DNA of 64,000 nt from Nitrogeniibacter aestuarii (GCF_017309585.1 NZ_CP071321.1:3926001-3990000), one strand, 5' to 3'; shown: positions 1 to 8,171, numbered from the stretch's first letter. The notes: generated by a model not told the origin, from the sequence alone. Numbers and translations: made by a program.

Positions 1-93
1 GCAATCGAGTCGCACGGGGGCTCGTTGACCTACCAACGGCGGCCCGGGGGCGGCACAATCGCCATCATGACACTCCCCACCGTCGCCCCATGA
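1..93 (+). CDS. Sensor histidine kinase, C-terminal end only (partial)
   Basis: The first 30 codons are open from the window edge and end in TGA at 91-93. They read like the end of a histidine-kinase ATPase domain: a glycine-rich run followed by GGGTIAIMTLP, the usual last beta strand (G-T-x-x-x-x-L-P). The stop overlaps the ATG of the next gene (ATGA at 90-93), which implies translational coupling. The downstream gene is a RegA/PrrA/ActR-type regulator, so this is inferred to be the RegB/PrrB/ActS redox-sensing kinase. The sensory and dimerisation domains lie outside the window, so the identity rests on context. Confidence 0.7.
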   Translation, partial: AIESHGGSLTYQRRPGGGTIAIMTLPTVAP

Positions 94-638
94 ACACCGA
101 CTTTCACCTCAAAAGGGTCTTCATTATTGATGACGACCCCACGTTCAACCGCATTCTTCAACGCGCTCTGTCGAATCGCGGCATCGCCACCGCCGGCGCA
201 CAGAACGCTGACGGCCTCGCGCAGACACTCCACACATTCAAACCGGATGCGGTCATCCTCGATCTCAACCTGAACGGCCACTCAGGCCTTGAACTCATAG
301 ACACCATAAGGAAAGCGGTGCCAGGCGCGAGAATTCTCGTGCTCACGGGGTACGCGAGCATCACCACGGCTGTCGAGGCAATCAAACGCGGCGCCTACCA
401 ATATCTGGCCAAACCCACAGATGTGGACAGCATCCTTCGGAGCCTGGAAAGTCCGTCGGACGAAACGGCGGGCGGAGAGTTGGAGGCCAAACCCATGTCG
501 GTCGGCCGACTCGAGTGGGAGCATATTCAACGCGTCCTGGCCGAACACAATGGCAACATATCGGCGACGGCGCGCGCACTCAAAATGCATCGGCGCACAC
601 TGCAGCGAAAACTCGCCAAACGACCGGTAAAGACCTGA
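90..638 (+). CDS. regA: RegA/PrrA/ActR-type redox response regulator
   Basis: A 182-residue response regulator. The receiver domain fills about residues 8-125, with the acidic pocket DDD at 14-16 and the likely phospho-accepting Asp58 in ILDLNLNG. A linker follows, then a Fis-like helix-turn-helix at the C-terminus (NISATARALKMHRRTLQRKL), the hallmark of the RegA/PrrA/ActR family. Known members control photosynthesis, nitrogen fixation, denitrification and respiratory terminal oxidases in response to the quinone redox state. The start overlaps the stop of the upstream kinase. Family assignment is strong; target genes cannot be read from this sequence. Confidence 0.92.
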   Translation: MNTDFHLKRVFIIDDDPTFNRILQRALSNRGIATAGAQNADGLAQTLHTFKPDAVILDLNLNGHSGLELIDTIRKAVPGARILVLTGYASITTAVEAIKRGAYQYLAKPTDVDSILRSLESPSDETAGGELEAKPMSVGRLEWEHIQRVLAEHNGNISATARALKMHRRTLQRKLAKRPVKT

Positions 639-649
639 GCACCACCCCT

Positions 650-1024
650 ATGGACAAGTTACGACTCGACAAGTGGCTGTGGGCGGCGCGGTTCTTCAAG
701 ACGCGCTCTATGGCGACTACGGCCATCGATGGCGGCCGCGCACACCTCAACGGGTCCCGAGTCAAGCCGGCCCACACGGTTCATATCGGTGACGAAGTAG
801 AAATCACACGCGGGCAGGATCGAATCACTGTCCGCGTCATTGCCTTGTCGGACAAACGCGGCCCTGCCCCAGTCGCGCAGGCGCTCTATGAAGAGACGCA
901 GCAAAGTGTTGACCGGCGAGCCCAAGCCAGTGCCGCACCGGTCGAATCCGGCCGCCGTGGGGGACGACCGACAAAGCAGGACCGGCGTCGCCTCGGGAAA
1001 GTGCGGGGGTTCAACGACCTGTAG
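650..1024 (+). CDS. hslR: Hsp15-like S4-domain RNA-binding protein
   Basis: A 124-residue basic protein with an N-terminal S4 RNA-binding domain (RLDKWLWAARFFKTRS, then DGGRAHLNG around residues 27-35) and a charged Arg/Lys-rich tail. This matches the heat-shock protein Hsp15 family, which binds the 50S subunit carrying a nascent chain and recycles stalled 50S particles. The ATG at 650 is preferred over an in-frame upstream start at 515 because it begins exactly where the S4 domain begins and avoids overlap with the regulator gene. It lies 11 bases after the regulator stop, so the three genes are probably one transcript ending at the shared terminator just downstream. Confidence 0.9.
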   Translation: MDKLRLDKWLWAARFFKTRSMATTAIDGGRAHLNGSRVKPAHTVHIGDEVEITRGQDRITVRVIALSDKRGPAPVAQALYEETQQSVDRRAQASAAPVESGRRGGRPTKQDRRRLGKVRGFNDL

Positions 1025-1029
1025 ATAAA

Positions 1030-1057
1030 ACAAAGCCGGCCCAGAGGCCGGCCTTGT
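1030..1057. terminator. Bidirectional intrinsic terminator between hslR and rplQ
   Basis: A GC-rich inverted repeat (GCCGGCC / GGCCGGC, extended by A/T pairs, loop CAGA) sits between the convergent genes hslR and rplQ. It is followed by T-rich sequence on both strands, so it can end the kinase-regulator-hslR transcript and the large alpha ribosomal operon. Confidence 0.8.
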
Positions 1058-1078
1058 TATTGCTACTTTTTACCCGAC

Positions 1079-1489
1079 TCAGGCAGCCTGCCCCTCGGCA
1101 GCGGGTGCTTCCACCGGAGCCTCGGACTCTTCCGGCCGGTCAAGCAGCTCGACATACGCCATCGGCGCATTGTCGCCATCACGGAAGCCGAACTTCAGGA
1201 TTCGCAGGTAGCCGCCATTACGGTTGGCATAACGCGGACCCAGCTCGTCGAAGAGCTTCACAACCATCTCGCGATTGCGCAGACGATCGAAAGCCAGACG
1301 ACGGTTGGCCAGTGACGGCTTTTTGCCCAGCGTAATCAGCGGCTCGACGACGCGACGCAGCTCTTTTGCCTTGGGCAGGGTAGTTTTGATCGCTTCGTGT
1401 TCCAGCAGTGAGTTCGCCATGTTGCGGAACATCGCTTGGCGATGCGAACTCGTGCGGTTCAGTTTGCGAAGACCGTTACGGTGACGCAT
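1079..1489 (-). CDS. rplQ: 50S ribosomal protein L17
   Basis: A 136-residue protein starting MRHRNGLRKLNRTSSHRQAM, the signature L17 N-terminus. The core matches the family; a C-terminal extension rich in Glu, Ala and Pro (about residues 118-136) is common in betaproteobacteria. L17 binds near the polypeptide exit tunnel of the large subunit. It is the last gene of the alpha operon (rpsM-rpsK-rpsD-rpoA-rplQ), 25 bases after rpoA, and is followed by a terminator. Confidence 0.97.
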   Translation of the reverse strand: MRHRNGLRKLNRTSSHRQAMFRNMANSLLEHEAIKTTLPKAKELRRVVEPLITLGKKPSLANRRLAFDRLRNREMVVKLFDELGPRYANRNGGYLRILKFGFRDGDNAPMAYVELLDRPEESEAPVEAPAAEGQAA

Positions 1490-1514
1490 GATCTTGTTCC
1501 TCTATCCTGGCCGA

Positions 1515-2495
1515 TCAACCGAGCTTCTCAAGCCCGGCCGGCGGCCAATTTTCCAGTTTCATGCCGAGGGTCAGGCCGCGGGAGGCCAGCACTTCCTTGA
1601 TCTCGTTCAGCGACTTGCGACCGAGATTCGGCGTTTTCAGCAGTTCGGTTTCCGTCCGCTGGATCAGGTCACCGATGTAATAGATGTTCTCGGCCTTGAG
1701 ACAGTTGGCCGAACGAACAGTCAGTTCGAGGTCGTCGACCGGGCGCAGCAGCACCGGATCAATAGCCGGCGCCTGAGCCTGCTCTTCTACAACCGGCGTA
1801 CCTTCCAGATCGGCAAATACGGAAAGCTGATCCACCAGTACGCGTGCAGCGTAGCGAATGGCCTCTTCCGGATCGACAGCTCCATTGGTCTCGATATCGA
1901 TGACCAGACGGTCGAGGTCGGTTCGTTGCTCGACGCGAGCACTTTCCACCTTGTAGCTGACGCGACGCACCGGACTGAACGAAGCGTCCAGCATGATGTG
2001 CCCGATGGCGCGAGACTCGGCACTCGTCGGACGCTGGTTGGCAGGCTGATAGCCCCGGCCTTCCTCGACCTTGATCTGCATGTCCAGTTTGCCACCCGGG
2101 GCCAGGTGAGCAATCACGAAATCGGGATTGATCACTTCAACGTCGTGAGTGGTTTCAATATCACCCGCCGTCACGACCCCTTCACCATCTTTGGTCAGAC
2201 GCAGCGTGGCTTCGCCACGATTGTGCATCTTCAGTACCACACCCTTGAGGTTGAGCAACAGATCAACCACGTCCTCGCGGACGCCATCCAGAGTGGAATA
2301 CTCGTGCAGAACACCATCGATGCTCACCTCGGTAGCGGCGCAACCTGGCAGCGACGACAGCAGGATGCGGCGAAGGGCGTTGCCCAACGTATGACCGAAA
2401 CCGCGTTCAAACGGCTCCATGGTCACACGCGCGTGCACCGGGGAGAGGCTTTGCACGTCAATGATGCGAGGTTTCAGCAGTGCGTTGCTTTGCAT
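1515..2495 (-). CDS. rpoA: DNA-directed RNA polymerase subunit alpha
   Basis: A 326-residue alpha subunit. The N-terminal domain (about 1-235) carries the dimerisation and beta/beta'-binding signature ERGFGHTLGNALRRILLSSL. A flexible linker leads to the C-terminal domain (about 245-326), whose helix-hairpin-helix region (NCLKAENIYYIGDLIQRTE, then NLGRKSLNEIKEVL) contacts UP elements and activators. Length is close to the 329 residues of E. coli. It lies between rpsD and rplQ in the alpha operon, as in other Proteobacteria. Confidence 0.98.
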   Translation of the reverse strand: MQSNALLKPRIIDVQSLSPVHARVTMEPFERGFGHTLGNALRRILLSSLPGCAATEVSIDGVLHEYSTLDGVREDVVDLLLNLKGVVLKMHNRGEATLRLTKDGEGVVTAGDIETTHDVEVINPDFVIAHLAPGGKLDMQIKVEEGRGYQPANQRPTSAESRAIGHIMLDASFSPVRRVSYKVESARVEQRTDLDRLVIDIETNGAVDPEEAIRYAARVLVDQLSVFADLEGTPVVEEQAQAPAIDPVLLRPVDDLELTVRSANCLKAENIYYIGDLIQRTETELLKTPNLGRKSLNEIKEVLASRGLTLGMKLENWPPAGLEKLG

Positions 2496-2532
2496 CAGCA
2501 GTCCTTGGTTCGCAAATTACGACAATCCGCAA

Positions 2533-3162
2533 TTAGCGGGAATAAAGTTCGACCACCAGACCTTCGTTGAGGGTCGCAGGCAGTTCGGCGCGTTGCGGAT
2601 AAGCTTTGAAGGTACCCTTGCCAGCCTTGACATCCACCTCGATCCACTCAGGAAAACCGCGACCTTCCGCAGCCTCGAGAGCAGCCTTGACTCGCAGCGT
2701 GCCACGGGTGCTTTCCGTCAGCTCGACCACGTCGCCCGGCTTCACGTTGAAGGACGGAATATTCACACGGCGCCCGTTCACGAGGACGCCATTGTGACGG
2801 ACCACCTGGCGCGCTTCAGCACGGGAAATACCAAAACCCATGCGGTATGCGACAGAATCCAGACGCCCTTCGAGCAGCTGAAGCAGGTTTTCACCGGTCT
2901 GCCCCTTGCGGCGATCAGCTTCCGCGTACACCTTGCGGAACTGACGCTCAAGCACGCCGTAGAGGCGACGAATCTTCTGCTTCTCGCGCAGTTGCACGCC
3001 GTAACCAGACATACGCTGACCGGAACGTTGACCATGCTGACCCGGCGCATACGCGCGGCGCTCGATAGCGCACTTGTCGGTAAAGCACTTTTCGCCTTTC
3101 AGGAAGAGCTTTTCGCCCTCGCGACGGCACTGGCGGCACTTGGGATCAAGATTGCGAGCCAC
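2533..3162 (-). CDS. rpsD: 30S ribosomal protein S4
   Basis: A 209-residue primary 16S rRNA-binding protein. An S4 RNA-binding domain occupies about residues 97-160 (RLDSVAYRMGFG, then VRHNGVLVNGRRVNIPS). The N-terminus has several cysteines (CRQCRREGEK, later CFTDKCAIERR), matching the zinc-binding form of S4 seen in many bacteria. In E. coli S4 represses the alpha operon by binding its leader; whether this holds here cannot be judged. Confidence 0.97.
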   Translation of the reverse strand: MARNLDPKCRQCRREGEKLFLKGEKCFTDKCAIERRAYAPGQHGQRSGQRMSGYGVQLREKQKIRRLYGVLERQFRKVYAEADRRKGQTGENLLQLLEGRLDSVAYRMGFGISRAEARQVVRHNGVLVNGRRVNIPSFNVKPGDVVELTESTRGTLRVKAALEAAEGRGFPEWIEVDVKAGKGTFKAYPQRAELPATLNEGLVVELYSR

Positions 3163-3175
3163 GTTTTACTCCTTG

Positions 3176-3565
3176 TTAGATACGGCGCTTCTTGGGCGGC
3201 CGGCAACCATTGTGCGGAATCGGTGTGATATCGGTGATGCTGCTCACCTTGATACCCAGCGCATTCAGAGCACGCACGGAAGACTCACGGCCAGGGCCCG
3301 GGCCCTTGATGCGCACTTCCAGATTCTTGATGCCGCATTCCTGAGCAGCCTTGCCAGCCGCTTCGGCAGCCACCTGGGCTGCGAAAGGCGTGCTCTTGCG
3401 CGAGCCCTTGAAGCCAGCACCACCAGCGGTCGCCCACGACAGGGCGTTACCCTGGCGATCCGTGATGGTGATGATCGTGTTGTTGAAGCTCGCATGAATG
3501 TGAGCGATGCCTTCGGCAACGTTCTTTTTGACCTTCTTGCGAACTTTGGTAGCAGTCTTAGCCAT
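3176..3565 (-). CDS. rpsK: 30S ribosomal protein S11
   Basis: A 129-residue S11 with the typical basic N-terminus (MAKTATKVRKKVKKNVAEG), the conserved HIHASFNNTI segment and the C-terminal DITPIPHNGCRPPKKRRI. S11 sits in the 30S platform near the E site and contacts S18 and S21. It is 12 bases after rpsM in the alpha operon. Confidence 0.98.
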   Translation of the reverse strand: MAKTATKVRKKVKKNVAEGIAHIHASFNNTIITITDRQGNALSWATAGGAGFKGSRKSTPFAAQVAAEAAGKAAQECGIKNLEVRIKGPGPGRESSVRALNALGIKVSSITDITPIPHNGCRPPKKRRI

Positions 3566-3577
3566 ATATATTCTCTA

Positions 3578-3940
3578 TCACTTCTTGCCGGCAATCGCCT
3601 TGCGCGGACCCTTGCGGGTACGAGCATTGGTGCGGGTACGCTGACCACGACACGGCAGGCCACGACGGTGGCGCAGGCCGCGGTAGCAGCTCAGGTCCAT
3701 CAGGCGCTTGATGCTCATCGTCACTTCGCGACGCAGATCACCTTCGACGACAAACTGACCGACCGCTTCACGCAGACGCTCCATGTCGGTCTCGGTCAGA
3801 TCCTTCATCTTCGCGGAACGCTCAACGCCTGCCGCATCGCAGATTTGCTGCGCGCGGGTACGGCCGACACCAAAAATCGCAGTCAGTGCGATTTCGGCAT
3901 GTTTGTGATTGGGAATGTTTACCCCAGCAATACGGGCCAT
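3578..3940 (-). CDS. rpsM: 30S ribosomal protein S13
   Basis: A 120-residue S13 beginning MARIAGVNIPNHKHAEIALT and ending in a basic tail (RTRKGPRKAIAGKK) that reaches the P-site tRNA. The RGLRHRRGLPCRGQRT block is the family signature. It is the first gene of the alpha operon; a strong promoter lies 29-57 bases upstream of its start. Confidence 0.98.
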   Translation of the reverse strand: MARIAGVNIPNHKHAEIALTAIFGVGRTRAQQICDAAGVERSAKMKDLTETDMERLREAVGQFVVEGDLRREVTMSIKRLMDLSCYRGLRHRRGLPCRGQRTRTNARTRKGPRKAIAGKK

Positions 3941-3968
3941 CCGATCACCCCAGAAAGCTAAACTTTAA

Positions 3969-3997
3969 ATTATAACCTTGACAGCCGAAGCCATCAA
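3969..3997 (-). promoter_or_regulatory. Sigma-70 promoter of the alpha operon (rpsM)
   Basis: On the - strand TTGATG (-35) and TATAAT (-10, perfect consensus) are separated by 17 bases. The -35 hexamer spans the TGA stop of rpmJ (3994-3996), so the alpha operon has its own promoter that starts inside the last codon of the spc operon. The initiation site would fall about 20 bases before the rpsM start. Confidence 0.75.
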
Positions 3998-4107
3998 CCT
4001 TGGCGCTGCTTGTGACGCGGGTCCGTGCAAATCACACGAACAACGCCCTTGCGGCGAATGATCTTGCAGTTGCGGCAGATGCGCTTGACTGAAGCCTGCA
4101 CTCTCAT
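3994..4107 (-). CDS. rpmJ: 50S ribosomal protein L36
   Basis: A 37-residue protein, MRVQASVKRICRNCKIIRRK followed by GVVRVICTDPRHKQRQG. It has the C-x2-C...C-x4-H zinc ribbon (Cys11, Cys14, Cys27, His32), so this is the zinc-binding form of L36. It lies between infA and rpsM, as in other betaproteobacterial spc operons. It is short but unmistakable. Confidence 0.97.
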   Translation of the reverse strand: MRVQASVKRICRNCKIIRRKGVVRVICTDPRHKQRQG

Positions 4108-4129
4108 TTTGATACTCCCGTAAATTCAG

Positions 4130-4348
4130 TTACTTGGAGCGGAAAACAATCCGCCCTTTTGTCAGGTCGTACGGGGTCAGCTGCACAGTGACACGATCCC
4201 CGGGCAAAATCCGGATGTAATGCATACGCATCTTTCCGGAAATATGCCCCAGTACTTCGTGGCCGTTTTCCAGACGCACCCGGAAGGTCGCGTTCGGGAG
4301 GTTTTCAAGCACCTCCCCCTGCATCTCAATGACGTCTTCCTTCGCCAT
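4130..4348 (-). CDS. infA: Translation initiation factor IF-1
   Basis: A 72-residue single OB-fold (S1-like) protein, MAKEDVIEMQGEVLENLPNA, containing GHEVLGHISGKMRMHYIRILPGD and ending YDLTKGRIVFRSK. This is the full length and sequence of bacterial IF-1, which occupies the ribosomal A site during initiation. It lies between secY and rpmJ, the usual betaproteobacterial position. Confidence 0.98.
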   Translation of the reverse strand: MAKEDVIEMQGEVLENLPNATFRVRLENGHEVLGHISGKMRMHYIRILPGDRVTVQLTPYDLTKGRIVFRSK

Positions 4349-4353
4349 TACAC

Positions 4354-5679
4354 TTACCGCATCGGAATGCCTGCACCCTTGAAGTTAGCCTTCTTGAGAA
4401 GACTTTCATACTGGTGAGACATGATGTACGCCTGAACCTGCGCCATGAAATCCATGGTCACGACCACGATGATCAACAGCGAGGTACCCCCGAAGTAGAA
4501 CGGCACGTTCCACTTCAAAATCAGAAACTCGGGCAACAGACACACCAGGGTGATGTAGATTGCCCCGGCAAAGGTCAAGCGCATCAGGATGCGATCGATG
4601 TACTTCGCCGTTTGCTCTCCTGGACGAATCCCGGGCACGAATGCGCCGCTCTTCTTCAGGTTATCCGCCGTCTCCTTGGCATTGAAAACCAACGCCGTGT
4701 AGAAGAAGCAGAAGAACACGATTGCAGCCGCGTAAAGCATCACGTATATCGGCTGCCCAGGTGACAGGGTTGAAGAAAGATCCTTCAACCACGACATGCC
4801 GGCCGACTCGCCGAACCACTGCCCCAGCGTTGCCGGGAACAGGATGATGCTCGACGCAAAGATTGGCGGAATGACACCGGCCATGTTCAGCTTCAGAGGC
4901 AGATGAGAGCTTTGCCCCCCGTACACCTTGTTGCCAACCTGGCGCTTGGCGTAATTGACCAGAATCTTCCGCTGCCCCCGTTCAACAAACACGACCACAC
5001 CAGTCACGAGCACCACGAGAATGCAAATGAACAGCGCAGTAAAGGGGTGCATTGCACCGGTGCGAACCAGCTCGAACAACCCACCAATCGCATTGGGCAA
5101 ACCAGAGGCGATACCCGCGAAGATGATCAGCGAGATTCCGTTGCCAAGCCCCCGCTCCGTGATCTGCTCTCCGAGCCACATCAAGAACATGGTGCCAGTC
5201 ACCAGCGTGGCAACCGTGACAAACCGGAACATCAGACCCGGATCAATGACCAGGCCCGGCTGCCCCTCGAGCGCCACGGAGATACCGATGGCTTGGAACA
5301 ACGCTAGGGCAACCGTACCGTAACGCGTGTACTGAGTGATCTTGCGACGTCCGGCCTCGCCTTCTTTCTTCAGCGCTTCGAGCTGAGGCGACGCTACCGT
5401 CATCAGCTGCATGATGATCGACGCCGAAATATACGGCATGATCCCCAATGCAAAGATCGTGAAGCGAGAGAGCGCACCGCCCGAAAACAGGTTGAACACC
5501 CCGAGGATGCCACCCTGCTGCGACTGGAACAAATCTGCCAGCGCCTTCGGATCAATGCCCGGCACCGGAATGTGCGCACCGATCCGATAAACGATCAGTG
5601 CGCCGATCAGGAACATGAATCGACGACGCAAATCGCCGAACTTGCCCTGATTTCCGATTGCTGCGGGTTGCTTTGCCAC
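4354..5679 (-). CDS. secY: Preprotein translocase subunit SecY
   Basis: A 441-residue integral membrane protein with about ten hydrophobic spans. It shows the family signatures GALIVYRIGAHIPVPGID near the N-terminus, NLFSGGALSRFTIFALGIMPYISASIIMQL around the plug and lateral gate, and IKSGAFVPGIRPGEQT-type sequence in the C-terminal half. SecY forms the channel of SecYEG for secreted and inner-membrane proteins. It lies in the spc operon, 12 bases after rplO. Its partner secE is encoded far away at 31065-31412. Confidence 0.98.
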   Translation of the reverse strand: MAKQPAAIGNQGKFGDLRRRFMFLIGALIVYRIGAHIPVPGIDPKALADLFQSQQGGILGVFNLFSGGALSRFTIFALGIMPYISASIIMQLMTVASPQLEALKKEGEAGRRKITQYTRYGTVALALFQAIGISVALEGQPGLVIDPGLMFRFVTVATLVTGTMFLMWLGEQITERGLGNGISLIIFAGIASGLPNAIGGLFELVRTGAMHPFTALFICILVVLVTGVVVFVERGQRKILVNYAKRQVGNKVYGGQSSHLPLKLNMAGVIPPIFASSIILFPATLGQWFGESAGMSWLKDLSSTLSPGQPIYVMLYAAAIVFFCFFYTALVFNAKETADNLKKSGAFVPGIRPGEQTAKYIDRILMRLTFAGAIYITLVCLLPEFLILKWNVPFYFGGTSLLIIVVVTMDFMAQVQAYIMSHQYESLLKKANFKGAGIPMR

Positions 5680-5691
5680 TTTGCCCTGACC

Positions 5692-6126
5692 TTAAGCCGC
5701 GATGGAACCGCCGGCAGCCTCAATGGCAGCCTTGGCACCCTTGGTCACACCAACACCCTTGATCGTCACTTTACGGGTGATTTCGCCCGAAAGAATGACT
5801 TTGGCAGTGATTGCGTCGGCAGCGATAACGCCGGCCTGCTTCAGCACCAGCATGTCGATTTCGTCCACCGGCAACCGATCGAGCTCGGAGAGGCGAACCT
5901 CAGCCTTACGACCTTTCATCAGCGACACGAAACCGCGCTTGGGCAGTCGACGCTGAATCGGCATCTGACCGCCTTCAAAACCGACTTTGTGAAAGCCGCC
6001 AGCGCGGGACTTCTGACCCTTGTGGCCCCGACCAGCGGTTTTGCCGAGACCGGAACCGATACCGCGACCAACACGCTTGGAAGCATGCTTGGCGCCTTCG
6101 GCCGGCTTGATGGTATTGAGTTTCAT
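5692..6126 (-). CDS. rplO: 50S ribosomal protein L15
   Basis: A 144-residue L15. The N-terminal glycine- and arginine-rich extension (RVGRGIGSGLGKTAGRGHKGQKSR) threads into 23S rRNA; a globular C-terminal domain follows and ends GAKAAIEAAGGSIAA. One base separates it from rpmD, consistent with coupled translation in the spc operon. Confidence 0.98.
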   Translation of the reverse strand: MKLNTIKPAEGAKHASKRVGRGIGSGLGKTAGRGHKGQKSRAGGFHKVGFEGGQMPIQRRLPKRGFVSLMKGRKAEVRLSELDRLPVDEIDMLVLKQAGVIAADAITAKVILSGEITRKVTIKGVGVTKGAKAAIEAAGGSIAA

Positions 6127-6127
6127 C

Positions 6128-6310
6128 TTAACCCTCGCACTTCACCAGGTAGCGAACCTTGTTGATCATGCCGCGCACTTGCGGAGTATCAACCAGCTCG
6201 ACCGTGTGGTTCAGACGACGCAGCCCGAGACCACGAACAGTGGCACGGTGAGACTGCTTGGTACCGATCACGCTCTTGACGAGCGTTACCTTGATTTTGT
6301 TGTCAGCCAT
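6128..6310 (-). CDS. rpmD: 50S ribosomal protein L30
   Basis: A 60-residue L30: ADNKIKVTLVKSVIGTKQSH, then RATVRGLGLRRLNHTVELVD and a conserved end. The ATG at 6310 is chosen over one four codons upstream because the shorter form starts at the usual L30 position and does not overlap the end of rpsE. L30 is a small large-subunit protein near the 5S rRNA. Confidence 0.95.
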   Translation of the reverse strand: MADNKIKVTLVKSVIGTKQSHRATVRGLGLRRLNHTVELVDTPQVRGMINKVRYLVKCEG

Positions 6311-6314
6311 GATT

Positions 6315-6839
6315 TCACCCAATCAACTCTTCGACCGACTTGCCGCGTTTGGCAGCAATCTGGGCCGGCGTGCGCACGGCGAACAGGCCGTTCAACGTCG
6401 CGCGAACGACGTTGTACGGGTTAGACGAGCCAATGCACTTGCAGATGATGTCGGTCACACCCATGACTTCGAAGACGGCACGCATCGGACCGCCGGCGAT
6501 GATGCCGGTACCGTGCGGAGCCGGCTGCATCAGGACGGTAGCGGCACCGTGCCGACCGACCACTGCATGGTGCAGAGTCCCTTCTTTCAGGGATACCTTC
6601 GCCATCTTGCGGCGGGCTTCGTCCATGGCCTTCTGGACGGCGACCGGCACTTCACGTGCCTTGCCCTTGCCCATGCCGACACCGCCGTCGCCGTCGCCGA
6701 CAACCGTCAGTGCTGCGAAGCCGAGAATACGACCACCCTTGACAACCTTGGTGACGCGATTGATCGCCACCATCTTTTCGCGCAGGGAATCGTCCCGCTC
6801 TTCGGCTGCCTGGGCGCGCTTGGTTTGCTGTTTAGCCAT
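6315..6839 (-). CDS. rpsE: 30S ribosomal protein S5
   Basis: A 174-residue S5 with a double-stranded-RNA-binding N-terminal domain (REKMVAINRVTKVVKGGRI, FAALTVVGDGDGGVGMGKGK) and the C-terminal fold (GIIAGGPMRAVFEVMGVTDI). S5 sits at the mRNA entry channel and affects decoding accuracy. It is part of the spc operon. Confidence 0.98.
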   Translation of the reverse strand: MAKQQTKRAQAAEERDDSLREKMVAINRVTKVVKGGRILGFAALTVVGDGDGGVGMGKGKAREVPVAVQKAMDEARRKMAKVSLKEGTLHHAVVGRHGAATVLMQPAPHGTGIIAGGPMRAVFEVMGVTDIICKCIGSSNPYNVVRATLNGLFAVRTPAQIAAKRGKSVEELIG

Positions 6840-6851
6840 TGCTACCCTCGC

Positions 6852-7205
6852 TTAGAACTTGAGGCCGGCTTCGCGAGCCGCCTCAGCCAACGCCTTGACG
6901 CGGCCGTGATAGTGGAAACCAGCACGGTCGAATGCCACCTGCTCTACGCCAGCAGCTTTCGCACGTTCGGCGATACGCTTGCCAACCTCTTCGGCCGCTG
7001 CGACGGTGCCACCCTTGCCATTCTCGGCACGGGCACCTTTCTCGTTGGTCGAGGCAGATGCCATGACCTGAGAGCCGCAGCCGGAAATGATCTGGGCATA
7101 GATGTGCTGATTGGAGCGATAGACCGTCAGACGGACCGTCTTGAGCTCGGAAATTTTGGCTCGAGTTTTGCGAGCCCGGCGCAAACGCACCGCTTTCTTG
7201 TTCAT
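6852..7205 (-). CDS. rplR: 50S ribosomal protein L18
   Basis: A 117-residue L18 starting MNKKAVRLRRARKTRAKISE and ending GRVKALAEAAREAGLKF. L18 binds 5S rRNA with L5 and places it in the central protuberance. Two adjacent ATG codons precede the protein; the second (7205) matches the usual N-terminus, but the first at 7208 is equally possible. Confidence 0.96.
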   Translation of the reverse strand: MNKKAVRLRRARKTRAKISELKTVRLTVYRSNQHIYAQIISGCGSQVMASASTNEKGARAENGKGGTVAAAEEVGKRIAERAKAAGVEQVAFDRAGFHYHGRVKALAEAAREAGLKF

Positions 7206-7220
7206 CATGACAAACCGCCC

Positions 7221-7754
7221 TTACTTCTTCTTGGTTTCCCGGATCACAACACGCTCGTCGGAGTAACGAACACCCTTGCCTTTGTAGGGCTCGGGCGGAC
7301 GGTACGCACGCACTTCAGCGGCGATCTGACCAACCAGTTGTTTGTCCGTTCCCTTGATAACAATTTCTGTCTGGGAAGGGGTCTCAGCGGTCACACCGTC
7401 CGGCAATTCATGCTCGACCGGATGGGAGAAACCGAGGCTGAGGTTCAGCTTCTTGCCCTGAGCCTGAGCGCGATAACCCACGCCAACCAGGTTCAGCTTG
7501 CGCTCGAAACCCTTGCTCACGCCAACAACCATGTTGTTGACCAGAGCGCGCATCGTGCCAGACATCGAACGGGAGATCTTGCTACCGTCGTTTGCAGAGC
7601 AAACGAGCGCACCGTCTTCCTGGGCGACCGTCACTGCAGGGTGCACCGGGCGGCTCAGCTGACCCAGCGGGCCCTTCACGCTGATCTCGCCGCCTGCAAT
7701 CTTGACCTCGACGCCAGACGGCAACGAGATCGGATTCTTAGCTACTCGAGACAT
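7221..7754 (-). CDS. rplF: 50S ribosomal protein L6
   Basis: A 177-residue L6 with two repeated alpha/beta domains. It begins SRVAKNPISLPSGVEVKIAG after the ATG and ends in the family signature PPEPYKGKGVRYSDERVV plus a lysine tail. The ATG at 7754 has a GGAGG-like ribosome site just upstream. An in-frame start at 7817 would lie inside rpsH and is rejected. L6 is near the GTPase-associated centre. Confidence 0.97.
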   Translation of the reverse strand: MSRVAKNPISLPSGVEVKIAGGEISVKGPLGQLSRPVHPAVTVAQEDGALVCSANDGSKISRSMSGTMRALVNNMVVGVSKGFERKLNLVGVGYRAQAQGKKLNLSLGFSHPVEHELPDGVTAETPSQTEIVIKGTDKQLVGQIAAEVRAYRPPEPYKGKGVRYSDERVVIRETKKK

Positions 7755-7764
7755 TCTTGCCTCC

Positions 7765-8160
7765 TTACGCGACGATGCAGATGACTTCACCGCCGACGCG
7801 ATTGGCACGCGCGGCACGATCAGTCATCACGCCCTTCGGCGTAGAAACAATGGCAACACCCAAGCCGTTCATCACGCGCGGCAGGTCGTTGCTACCCTTG
7901 TAAACACGCAGACCCGGCTTGGAAACACGCTCGATTCGCTCAATAACCGGTTCGCCGGCATAGTACTTGAGCGTTACGTCGAGCTCGGGCTTGCCTTCGC
8001 CTTCGCGAACGCTGAAACCGTCGATATAGCCTTCTTCCTGAAGCACCTTGGCGATAGCCACTTTCAGCTTTGATGAAGGCATCACCACGGAAGCCTTCTG
8101 AGCCATTTGGCCATTACGGATGCGGGTCAGCATATCGGCGATCGGATCGGACATACTCAT
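7765..8160 (-). CDS. rpsH: 30S ribosomal protein S8
   Basis: A 131-residue S8 starting MSMSDPIADMLTRIRNGQMA and ending in the conserved GVMTDRAARANRVGGEVICIV. The first ATG has an AAGGAG ribosome site seven bases upstream, which favours it over the ATG two codons later. In E. coli S8 binds the central 16S domain and represses the spc operon by binding near rplE; no such site is claimed here. Confidence 0.97.
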   Translation of the reverse strand: MSMSDPIADMLTRIRNGQMAQKASVVMPSSKLKVAIAKVLQEEGYIDGFSVREGEGKPELDVTLKYYAGEPVIERIERVSKPGLRVYKGSNDLPRVMNGLGVAIVSTPKGVMTDRAARANRVGGEVICIVA

Positions 8161-8171
8161 TTCGTCTCTCC

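Noticed and set aside
3969..4000. Possible CRISPR or phage attachment sites and mobile elements near the tRNA genes and operon junctions
   Set aside because: No direct repeats with regular spacing, no integrase and no duplicated tRNA end were seen; the tRNA cluster is followed by ordinary sequence.
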